Below are positions 25,454-31,599 of a stretch of 31,599 nucleotides of DNA, piece after piece. The first letter of the stretch is position 1. Every line of letters starts with the position of its first letter. This DNA is from Pseudomonadota bacterium. Lineage in GTDB: Bacteria; Pseudomonadota; Alphaproteobacteria; Rhizobiales; Hyphomicrobiaceae. A program made the position numbers and the translations under genes. The notes below the pieces were generated by a model, which saw only the letters and a list, made by a program, of their open reading frames with translations, was not told where the DNA came from and did no database searches. The stretch lies in contig JAEZBZ010000092.1 of the NCBI GenBank assembly GCA_023412745.1, forward strand, positions 1-31,599. The letters run 5' to 3'.

Positions 25454-26950
25454 TTATGTCCGCTCGTGACGGGCGAGGACGGATTGCACCGCTGCAACGA
25501 ACTCAGCTTCCGGAACCGAGAACTGCGCCGGACGCCCCTCGCGCCATTCCTTGGCATCACTGATCGTCGCCGACAGCCGGCTGCCTTCGATCAGATCCTT
25601 GATCTGCACCTGGCCGGCGGCGATCTCGTCACCTCCCTGGATGACAACGCACGGACTGCCGCGGCGGTCCGCGTACTTCATCTGCGCCTTCATGCCGGAG
25701 GTTCCGAGGTACATCTCGGCTGGGATCTTCGCCGCCCTGAGCTGCTGGGCCAATCGCTGGTAGCGCGGCAGTTCGTTGCGATCCATGACGAGCACCACGA
25801 CCGGTCCGCGTCCGGCGGCATCAGGCGTGCGCCCCAGCGTGGCAAGCGCCGCCTGCAACCGCGACACGCCGATGGAAAACCCTGTAGCCGGCACCTTCTG
25901 GCCAAGGAAGCGCTCGACCAGCCCGTCATAGCGGCCACCGCCGCCGACCGAGCCGAAGCGCACCGTCTGCCCCTCGTCGTTCTTGACCTCGAAGGTCAGC
26001 TCCGCCTCGAAGACCGGGCCGGTGTAATACTCCAGGCCACGGACGACGGAGGGATCGATACGAATGCGATCGCTGCCATAGCCAGCCGCCTCGATCAGCT
26101 TCGCGATGTCATCGAGCTCGGCGAGACCCGCCTTGCCGATTTCGGTATCGCTGAACAGCGTCTTGAGTGCAGAGACTGGGTGACTATTCAGATTTCCAGC
26201 ACCGATCTCGACGTAGCGGACCACTTTCGCGATCTGCTCATCGGCAAGCTCGGCGCCTTTGGTGAAGTCGCCGCTTTCATCCTTGCGACCCTTGCCGAGC
26301 AGTGCGGTAACGCCCTCGATGCCCAGCCGGTCGAGCTTGTCGATGGCGCGCAGAACGATCAGCCGACGACCAGCATTCTCGTCGCCGCCGAGGCCAGCCG
26401 CCTCGAGAACGCCGTCGAGAACCTTGCGGTTATTGATTTTGATGACGTACTCGCCGCGCTGGAAGCCGAGCGCTTCCATGGTGTCGGCGGCCAGCATGCA
26501 GATCTCGGCGTCGGCCGCGATATTGTCGGTGCCGACGGTATCGGCGTCGAACTGCATGAACTGCCGGAAGCGGCCCGGACCCGGCTTCTCGTTGCGCCAC
26601 ACTGGCCCGAAAGCATAGCGGCGGAACGGTTTCGGCAGCTTGTTGAAGTTTCCGGCGACGAAGCGCGCCAGCGGCGCGGTCAGGTCGTAGCGCAGCGACA
26701 GCCAGCGCTCGTCCTCGTCGGTGAAGGAAAATACGCCCTCGTTCGGCCGGTCCTGGTCGGGCAGGAACTTGCCCAGCGCGTCGGTGTATTCGATCGCGGG
26801 CGTTTCAAGCGGCTCGAAGCCATAAGTTTCATAGACCTCGCGAATACGGCCCAGCATGTCAGCCGTGGCGCGGATTTCGCCCGCCTCAATATCGCGGAAG
26901 CCCTTGGGCAGAGCTGCCTCGGGCCGCTGGTCTTTCTGCGGTTTCGCCAT
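25454..26950 (-). CDS. hisS: Histidyl-tRNA synthetase
   Basis: Charges tRNA(His). The 498-residue class II synthetase starts at ATG 26950 (AKPQKDQRP...), since the upstream part of the long frame is not conserved-looking. Motif 1 surrounds [18 protein letters not shown]. Motif 2 (residues 114-140) reads [18 protein letters not shown] and then MQFDADTVG. The histidine A motif appears as [14 protein letters not shown] instead of the usual GLDYYNRTVFE. Motif 3 includes [13 protein letters not shown] and GFSIGVSRL. These features fit the divergent alphaproteobacterial HisRS that goes with a tRNA(His) lacking the extra G-1. It is first of the hisS-hisZ-hisG unit. Confidence 0.95.
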   Translation of the reverse strand: MAKPQKDQRPEAALPKGFRDIEAGEIRATADMLGRIREVYETYGFEPLETPAIEYTDALGKFLPDQDRPNEGVFSFTDEDERWLSLRYDLTAPLARFVAGNFNKLPKPFRRYAFGPVWRNEKPGPGRFRQFMQFDADTVGTDNIAADAEICMLAADTMEALGFQRGEYVIKINNRKVLDGVLEAAGLGGDENAGRRLIVLRAIDKLDRLGIEGVTALLGKGRKDESGDFTKGAELADEQIAKVVRYVEIGAGNLNSHPVSALKTLFSDTEIGKAGLAELDDIAKLIEAAGYGSDRIRIDPSVVRGLEYYTGPVFEAELTFEVKNDEGQTVRFGSVGGGGRYDGLVERFLGQKVPATGFSIGVSRLQAALATLGRTPDAAGRGPVVVLVMDRNELPRYQRLAQQLRAAKIPAEMYLGTSGMKAQMKYADRRGSPCVVIQGGDEIAAGQVQIKDLIEGSRLSATISDAKEWREGRPAQFSVPEAEFVAAVQSVLARHERT

Positions 26951-27103
26951 GTCGCGTTGAGCTGCCTCAAAAGGCCGAAGCGTTTGTGCTGGCGGCCTTA
27001 TAGCGAACAGCGCGGCAAGGGCAAAGGGCAGGCGCAGCAATTGTTAATCGGTCACGCCACCGGAGAGCATCGGGCCCCGCGCCCCGCGGTCCGGCAAGGG
27101 ACA

Positions 27104-27127
27104 GGAACGGGCAACCGGGCCCGTTCC
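27104..27127 (-). terminator. GC hairpin downstream of the DoxX-type gene
   Basis: Arms GGAACGGG (27104-27111) and CCCGTTCC (27120-27127) form an 8-bp stem with an 8-base loop, in the 188-base gap between the DoxX-type gene and hisS. There is no T-run on the minus strand. It could end the DoxX-type transcript, or be a leader structure of hisS. Confidence 0.35.
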
Positions 27128-27138
27128 CGCCGAAAGCG

Positions 27139-27552
27139 TCAGGACTTGCGGCCGTCGATGCTGAAGCGGCCAGCACCGAAAGCGACGATCATCAGCAGAC
27201 CGCCGAGGATTGCCGTATTCTTGGAGAACATCATGTACTGCTGCATGCGCGGACCAGCCTCTGCGATGTTCCAGAAGTCATGGAACAGCACGCTCGCAGC
27301 CAGCGTGAAGGCAGCCAACACAAGGGCCGCCAGGCGCGTCTTGAAACCGATGATGATGAGAACAGGCGCGACCAGTTCGACGACGGCTGCGCCGATGGCC
27401 AGAAGCTGCGGCATGGGCAGGTTCTTCGAGGCGATGTAGGCGGCGGTGCCGTCCAGGCCGTTGATTTTGCCCCAACCGCCGACAAGGAACAGGCCGACGA
27501 CGAGGATGCGCCCGATCAGAGCGACTAGATCCTGCGATCCTGATTGCATCAT
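27139..27552 (-). CDS. DoxX-family membrane protein
   Basis: A 137-residue inner-membrane protein with four predicted helices: LVALIGRILVVGLFLVGGWG, then LLAIGAAVVELVAPVLIIIG, LAALVLAAFTLAASVLFH and AILGGLLMIVAFGAG. The pattern with GWGKINGLDGTAAY in the first loop and RLAAL after helix 2 is typical of DoxX/DUF417-like proteins. Function is not settled for most members; some are linked to redox stress or sulfur metabolism. The ATG at 27552 follows GGGGG by a few bases; a second ATG lies at 27549. The gene stands alone between hisS and the phosphatase. Confidence 0.85.
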   Translation of the reverse strand: MMQSGSQDLVALIGRILVVGLFLVGGWGKINGLDGTAAYIASKNLPMPQLLAIGAAVVELVAPVLIIIGFKTRLAALVLAAFTLAASVLFHDFWNIAEAGPRMQQYMMFSKNTAILGGLLMIVAFGAGRFSIDGRKS

Positions 27553-27632
27553 GAACCCCCAGTTATGGTGTGTTTTTTCGCGCGAACACCTAGTCACGCG
27601 CCTGAATATTGGTCAATCAGTCCTGAAATGAG

Positions 27633-28817
27633 CTATTGATCACTTTCCCGTGGCCGTAGAGCGGGATGACCGAAGGGTCGACCACGAGTTGCGTAAGCTT
27701 CTTTCGCTGGAACGGACACCGCCTCTCGTTCCGGCCATCTCAGGGCCGTCAGCGCGCCGCCGAAGCAGCAGCCGGTATCGACGCACAGCGTGTTGTTGAC
27801 CCACGCCACCTTGGCCAGCGGCGTGTGGCCATAAACGACGGTGGTCTCGCCGCTATAATCCGCCGCCCAGTGATAGCGGATCGCCAGACCGGCATCGTCC
27901 TTGTCGCCGTCGGTATCGCCATACAGACAGAACTCCCGCACCCCATGGGCATTGTGGCCGATCATGTTCTCCTTGATGCCCGCGTGCGCCACCACCAGCC
28001 GCCCGCCCTCCAGCCAAAGATGGTTGGGCAATCGTGTTAAGAAGTCCCGCACCTGGTGCCGGAATGGAACTCCTTCCGCCAGGAACTGCCGCACCGTGCG
28101 GTCGAGCCCATGGGTTAGCTGAACGTTGTTCCCGTACAGCCAGCGCAGGAACTTCGCGTCGTGGTTGCCTGGAACGCTGAGCGCCGCGCCGCGCTCCGTC
28201 AGGGCCATGACGATCCGCATGACATCGGGCGAACGCGGCCCGCGATCGATGAAGTCGCCAACGAAGATCGCACGGCGCCCGGCCGGCGCTTCGACGTGCG
28301 CCACCCGGCTTGCGCCCTCTCCTTCGAACACAACACGGTAACCCAGCCGCGCCAGCAGTAACTCCAACTCGTCGGCACAGCCATGCACGTCGCCAATGAT
28401 GTCGAACGGCCCATGCTCGTGCCGCAAGTCGACCGGCAATCTCTCCCGAGCCATGCGGACCTGGAGCACGTCCTCCAGCCGCACCGCGTGCACCGTGCGC
28501 ACCCCCAGCCGCTCCAGTCCGCGCGTCGCCTGTGCTCCGAACTTGCCTCGATCCGCAATCACGATGGCCACGCCGCGAGCGTATGCCTTTTTCGCGCAAC
28601 GCAGCAGATCGGTGCGGTCCGCCGAAGACATCCGGCTGGCGTCGATGGCCACCAATTCGCGGCAGGCAAGCTTCTGGGAAACAACCTCCGGCCAGTCCGG
28701 AGATGGTGCACGCACGACCTCGTCCGGGGTGAAATGCTGCCGCAGGAAATCCTCCGCCTCCGCCTCGTGCAGCGCCACGACGGCAACGAGACAGAAATCG
28801 GGAATGGTGAGGTCCAC
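27633..28817 (-). CDS. Pnkp-like metallophosphatase with degenerate kinase half
   Basis: A 394-residue protein whose C-terminal part is a calcineurin-type binuclear metallophosphatase: GDVHG (142-146), GDFIDRGP (187-194), GNHD (217-220), VAHAG (H278), YGHTP (329-333) and DTGC (347-350). The wording GPFDIIGDVHGCADELE and CVDTGCCFGGALTALRWPE is that of bacterial polynucleotide kinase-phosphatase (Pnkp), a 5'-OH RNA repair enzyme. The first 125 residues still follow the Pnkp kinase layout (FLRQHFTPDEVV, ELVAIDASRMSSADR), but the P-loop is gone: ALHEAEAED stands where GxSGSGKST belongs. The ligase module that normally follows is absent, as the frame stops at 27633. Likely functions are a 2',3' phosphodiesterase/phosphatase on RNA or nucleotides, with the N-terminus as a binding or structural part. 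The start is a GTG with a poor ribosome site. Confidence 0.85.
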   Translation of the reverse strand: MDLTIPDFCLVAVVALHEAEAEDFLRQHFTPDEVVRAPSPDWPEVVSQKLACRELVAIDASRMSSADRTDLLRCAKKAYARGVAIVIADRGKFGAQATRGLERLGVRTVHAVRLEDVLQVRMARERLPVDLRHEHGPFDIIGDVHGCADELELLLARLGYRVVFEGEGASRVAHVEAPAGRRAIFVGDFIDRGPRSPDVMRIVMALTERGAALSVPGNHDAKFLRWLYGNNVQLTHGLDRTVRQFLAEGVPFRHQVRDFLTRLPNHLWLEGGRLVVAHAGIKENMIGHNAHGVREFCLYGDTDGDKDDAGLAIRYHWAADYSGETTVVYGHTPLAKVAWVNNTLCVDTGCCFGGALTALRWPEREAVSVPAKEAYATRGRPFGHPALRPRESDQ

Positions 28818-28922
28818 GGCGCGGGCTATCTCTGACGTTAGGGCATCTGGATCAGACGACTCCGATCCAGGGCTGACGAAAAGATAGGCGCCGCGACGTG
28901 ATCAGGAAAGCGCGTCCAACCG

Positions 28923-30296
28923 TCAGGCCCGCAGGTAGTCCTGCACCGTGCGCTTCGGCTTCTGCGGCTCCGGTACGTCGCTGACGAACGCCTCGAACGC
29001 CTCCAGCCCGCGCGGCACAGGCCCGCCATAAGCCCAATCCAACAGCTCGATGGTATGCACGATCGGTGCGTCCATGCCCGGCCCGAGCTGGGAAATGCAG
29101 CCGATGTTTCCGGCTGCCACCAGATCCGGCTTGGTCGACATGATGTTGTTGACCTTGCGATCTCGAAGCTCACGCGCCAGATCCGGCTGCAGGATGTTGT
29201 AGGTTCCAGCCGATCCGCAGCAGATGTGCCCCTCCGGAACGTCCATCACGGTGAAACCGGCATCACGCAAAAGCTGCTTCGGCTCCTCGGTAATGCGCTG
29301 GCCGTGCTGCATGGAGCAGGCCGAGTGATAGGCCACCCGCAGCGATGACCAACGCTTAGGCGGCCCCAGGTCGTATTCCGACAGGAACTCGGTCACGTCC
29401 TTGGTGAGATCGGCGATCTGCCTGGCGCGTTCGGCATAGCCTTTGACACCGGCCAGCATGTGGCCGTAGTCCTTCACCGTCGTGCCGCAGCCCGAGGCGT
29501 TGATGATGATGGCATCGACCTGGCCACGGCTGATCAGCTTCGACCAGGCATCGACATTGCGCTTGGCGAACTCGATCGCCTCGGCCTCGCGGCCCATGTG
29601 ATGCACTAGAGCACCGCAGCAGCCAGCCCCCGCCGCCACCTCGACATCGACGCCGCGCCGCGCCAGCAGGCGGATGGTTGCGTCGTTGATCTCCGGACGC
29701 AGCACCTGCTGCGCGCATCCGGCCAGCATGATCACCCGCCCCTTACGCTCGGCATGCGTCGCCGCCGTACCGGGCCCATTGTATTTCGGCGTTCCAACGG
29801 CCTTCTTCGGCGCCAGCTCGATCATCGCCGCCAGCTCTTTCAGGCCAACACGGCGCATCACTCCGGTGAACGGCGCACCGAGCGGCGCGGCCTTCAGCGC
29901 CATGCGAAAGCGGTTCGGATACGGCACGACTTCGGCCAGCATCCGGCGCACCAGCCGGCTCTTGAACGAGCGCTGGCCGGTTTCCTCGATATGCACGCGC
30001 GCGCGATCGACCAGATGCATGTAGTCCACGCCGCCGGGGCACGTCGTCATGCATGACAGGCACGACAGGCAGCGATCCACGTGATGTACGATCTCAGGGC
30101 TGGCGTCGGCCTCCTGCTCGAACATGTCCTTCATCATGTAGATGCGGCCGCGCGGGGAATCGCGCTCGTCTCCGAGCAGGACATAGGTCGAGCACACGGC
30201 GGTACAGAAGCCGCAGTGCACGCAGCGCCGGAGAATGGAGTCGACCTCCGCGATATTCGGATCGGCGAGCTGCTGTGGTGTGAAATTCGTCTGCAT
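28923..30296 (-). CDS. glcF: Glycolate oxidase iron-sulfur subunit
   Basis: Electron-transfer subunit of the membrane-associated GlcDEF glycolate oxidase, which turns glycolate into glyoxylate. Two ferredoxin-like 4Fe-4S motifs are at C25-C28-C31-C35 (CVHCGFCTAVC) and C76-C79-C82-C86 (CLSCLSCMTTC). The rest has two CCG-type cysteine-rich domains, with AGCCGALVHHMG and HICCGSAGTYNI. The 457-residue length is slightly longer than E. coli GlcF (407). It follows glcE by 28 bases on the same strand. The products usually feed electrons to the quinone pool. Confidence 0.95.
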   Translation of the reverse strand: MQTNFTPQQLADPNIAEVDSILRRCVHCGFCTAVCSTYVLLGDERDSPRGRIYMMKDMFEQEADASPEIVHHVDRCLSCLSCMTTCPGGVDYMHLVDRARVHIEETGQRSFKSRLVRRMLAEVVPYPNRFRMALKAAPLGAPFTGVMRRVGLKELAAMIELAPKKAVGTPKYNGPGTAATHAERKGRVIMLAGCAQQVLRPEINDATIRLLARRGVDVEVAAGAGCCGALVHHMGREAEAIEFAKRNVDAWSKLISRGQVDAIIINASGCGTTVKDYGHMLAGVKGYAERARQIADLTKDVTEFLSEYDLGPPKRWSSLRVAYHSACSMQHGQRITEEPKQLLRDAGFTVMDVPEGHICCGSAGTYNILQPDLARELRDRKVNNIMSTKPDLVAAGNIGCISQLGPGMDAPIVHTIELLDWAYGGPVPRGLEAFEAFVSDVPEPQKPKRTVQDYLRA

Positions 30297-30324
30297 CGTT
30301 CCTCGCGTCCCGCTCGGGACAGGC

Positions 30325-31545
30325 TCAAACTGCGTCGTACATACGGCCCGGGTTCAGCACACCGGACGGGTCGAACGTCGCCTTCAATCTGCGGCTCAGA
30401 CGGTCGATGCCTGGCTCGAGCGGCTGGAAAACACCCACGGATGCACGCACTTTCTCATCGGCGCGGATCAGCGTGGCGTGGCCGCCGTGCTGCGCGATCA
30501 CGCGACGGATATCGGTGGCGCCAGCATCCGCCGACTCCGGCACCTGCAGCCAGATCAGACCGCCAGCCCAGTCGTAGAACGCCTCGACCTTCATATAGCG
30601 GCTGATCGCGGTCACCACCTTGGGGCCGGCCAGCGGCGTGGTCGAGATGCGCCACAGCGGTTTGGTATTGCCTTGCAGCACCGAGAGCTGACGCAGCTCT
30701 TCCCACAACGACAGCGACGTCGCCTCGTCGATCAGGCTGGCGATACCGTACACCGCCAGGCTCTCGATCAGCTTACCGCAGCGATGGCCGACGAACGTGG
30801 CGAGGTTTTCGATGCGTAGCGCGGTGATCGCTGTATCGGGCGCGGCGACATCGGCCGTCCTGAGCCGCGCCGCCATGCCAGCCGGCAGGTGCACCGCGCC
30901 GGACACTTCATAAGACGTCGCCATCGCCTTGCACATCACTTCGGCGGCGATCTCATCGGTCAGGCCGGAAAAAATCAGCGTCGCAGTCCGTTCCGGCCGC
31001 GGCACCACCTTGAAGGTGACTTCGGTCATCACCGCCAGCGTACCCCAGCTTCCCGCGAGGCCACGCGCGACGTCATAGCCGGTAACGTTCTTCAGCACGC
31101 GGCCGCCGGATTTGAACGTCTCGCCACGGCCGTTGATGGCACGCACACCGAGCAGATGGTCACGCGCCGCACCCGTCGCGACACGGCGCCCGCCGGACAG
31201 ATTGGTGGCAAAAACCGCGCCGATGGTGCCGCGCCCAGCTTCCTTGCCCATCACCGGGCCGAGGTCGATCGGCTCGAACGGCAGCATCTGTCCGCGCGCG
31301 GCCAACTCCGCCTCGACCTTGGCGACCGGCGTACCGGCCAGCGCCGACATGACGAGTTCGGTTGGCTCATACAGCGTGACGCCGTTCATGCCGGTGGTCG
31401 AGATGATGATGGAGGCATCCACCGCGCGGCCGACGCCGCGCTTGGTGCCGGCGCCGGCAATCTCGACCGGGCGGCCGCGTTCGGCCGCGTTTACGATCAG
31501 GCTGGCGAGTTCCCACTCAGCGGCGGGACGGGCAGTAGCGACCAT
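30325..31545 (-). CDS. glcE: Glycolate oxidase FAD-binding subunit
   Basis: The 406-residue GlcE has a PCMH-type FAD domain in its first half, with EIAGAGTKRGVGRAVDASI, then YEPTELVMSALAGTPVAKVE and GQMLPFEP. GGTIGAVFATNLSG-like sequence (GRGTIGAVFATNLSGGRRV), then LLGVRAINGRGE and KNVTGYDVARGLAGSWGTLA, are classic for glycolate oxidase. The C-terminus, DRLSRRLKATFDPSGVLNPGRM, is the family's usual ending. Its ATG shares one base with the stop of the upstream gene (TAATG). It acts with GlcD and GlcF in glycolate use. Confidence 0.95.
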   Translation of the reverse strand: MVATARPAAEWELASLIVNAAERGRPVEIAGAGTKRGVGRAVDASIIISTTGMNGVTLYEPTELVMSALAGTPVAKVEAELAARGQMLPFEPIDLGPVMGKEAGRGTIGAVFATNLSGGRRVATGAARDHLLGVRAINGRGETFKSGGRVLKNVTGYDVARGLAGSWGTLAVMTEVTFKVVPRPERTATLIFSGLTDEIAAEVMCKAMATSYEVSGAVHLPAGMAARLRTADVAAPDTAITALRIENLATFVGHRCGKLIESLAVYGIASLIDEATSLSLWEELRQLSVLQGNTKPLWRISTTPLAGPKVVTAISRYMKVEAFYDWAGGLIWLQVPESADAGATDIRRVIAQHGGHATLIRADEKVRASVGVFQPLEPGIDRLSRRLKATFDPSGVLNPGRMYDAV

Positions 31546-31599
31546 TATGCCTGCCCTCCGCGTACGCCCGCGCCGGCTTCCAGCTTGTCATTCAGCGGG
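31545..31599 (-). CDS. C-terminal end of the gene upstream of glcE (probable glcD, partial)
   Basis: On the minus strand an open frame enters from the right edge and ends with TAA at 31547-31545, sharing its last base with the glcE ATG. Only about 17 residues are visible (PLNDKLEAGAGVRGGQA). By the normal glcDEF order this should be the glycolate oxidase subunit GlcD, but the tail is not diagnostic and looks like a linker extension. Confidence 0.4.
   Translation of the reverse strand, partial: PLNDKLEAGAGVRGGQA

Noticed and set aside
24518..27439. A 973-codon open frame on the plus strand opposite hisZ, hisS and the DoxX-type gene
   Set aside because: It is antisense to three well-identified genes and has no recognisable domain. 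Long open antisense frames are common in GC-rich genomes.

Overview
This window reads as a stretch of core chromosome from a high-GC alphaproteobacterium, most likely a member of the Hyphomicrobiales (Rhizobiales) near the Xanthobacteraceae or Nitrobacteraceae. The evidence is the hisS-hisZ-hisG order, a HisRS with an alphaproteobacterial-looking motif 2, the HDAC-xseB-dxs run, the hydrophobic DUF2474-type gene after cydAB, and uniformly GC-rich coding sequence. I saw no tRNA, rRNA, CRISPR array, insertion sequence, integrase or phage gene. The genus is not determined.

Layout. 1-126 is the end of an unidentified gene. 212-1867 (+) is an AidB-type acyl-CoA dehydrogenase. 1897-3449 (-) holds a YbaK-type deacylase translationally coupled to a SAM methyltransferase. 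3575-4285 (+) is a class III-type sirtuin that meets an RNA methyltransferase head-on; that gene is coupled to tlyA (4282-6253, -). 6383-7105 (+) is an exported Mn-type superoxide dismutase. It converges on a cyanide-insensitive-type cytochrome bd operon, cydA-cydB-DUF2474 (9688-7112, -). 11807-9888 (-) is dxs, preceded by xseB and a histone-deacetylase-like gene. 18387-13302 (-) is a lipid-type operon: acyl-CoA dehydrogenase, enoyl-CoA hydratase/isomerase, an unrecognised membrane protein and an HSDL2-like SDR. 18497-19456 (+) is a Sua5-type threonylcarbamoyl-AMP synthase. A small four-cysteine secreted protein, recQ, an L,D-transpeptidase and a hypothetical exported protein follow. 26950-23541 (-) is hisS-hisZ-hisG. 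Then come a DoxX-type membrane protein, a phosphatase that looks like a cut-down polynucleotide kinase-phosphatase, and glcE-glcF of glycolate oxidase with the end of a probable glcD at the right edge.

How the genes work together. Several themes recur: fatty acyl-CoA oxidation (AidB, the 16.6-18.4 kb dehydrogenase, the hydratase/isomerase), protein deacylation (sirtuin, HDAC-like), oxygen and superoxide handling (SOD, cytochrome bd), translation fidelity and rRNA/tRNA modification (YbaK, RlmD-like, TlyA, Sua5, HisRS) and histidine synthesis. Nothing here is a clear defence or mobile system. The most unusual item is the 28.8-27.6 kb protein. It keeps the phosphatase of bacterial Pnkp but has lost the kinase P-loop and the whole ligase module. 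Next in interest are the 508-residue unrecognised membrane protein inside the lipid operon, the dense inverted-repeat region in front of cydA, and the placement of the SOD/cytochrome bd block between dxs and tlyA.
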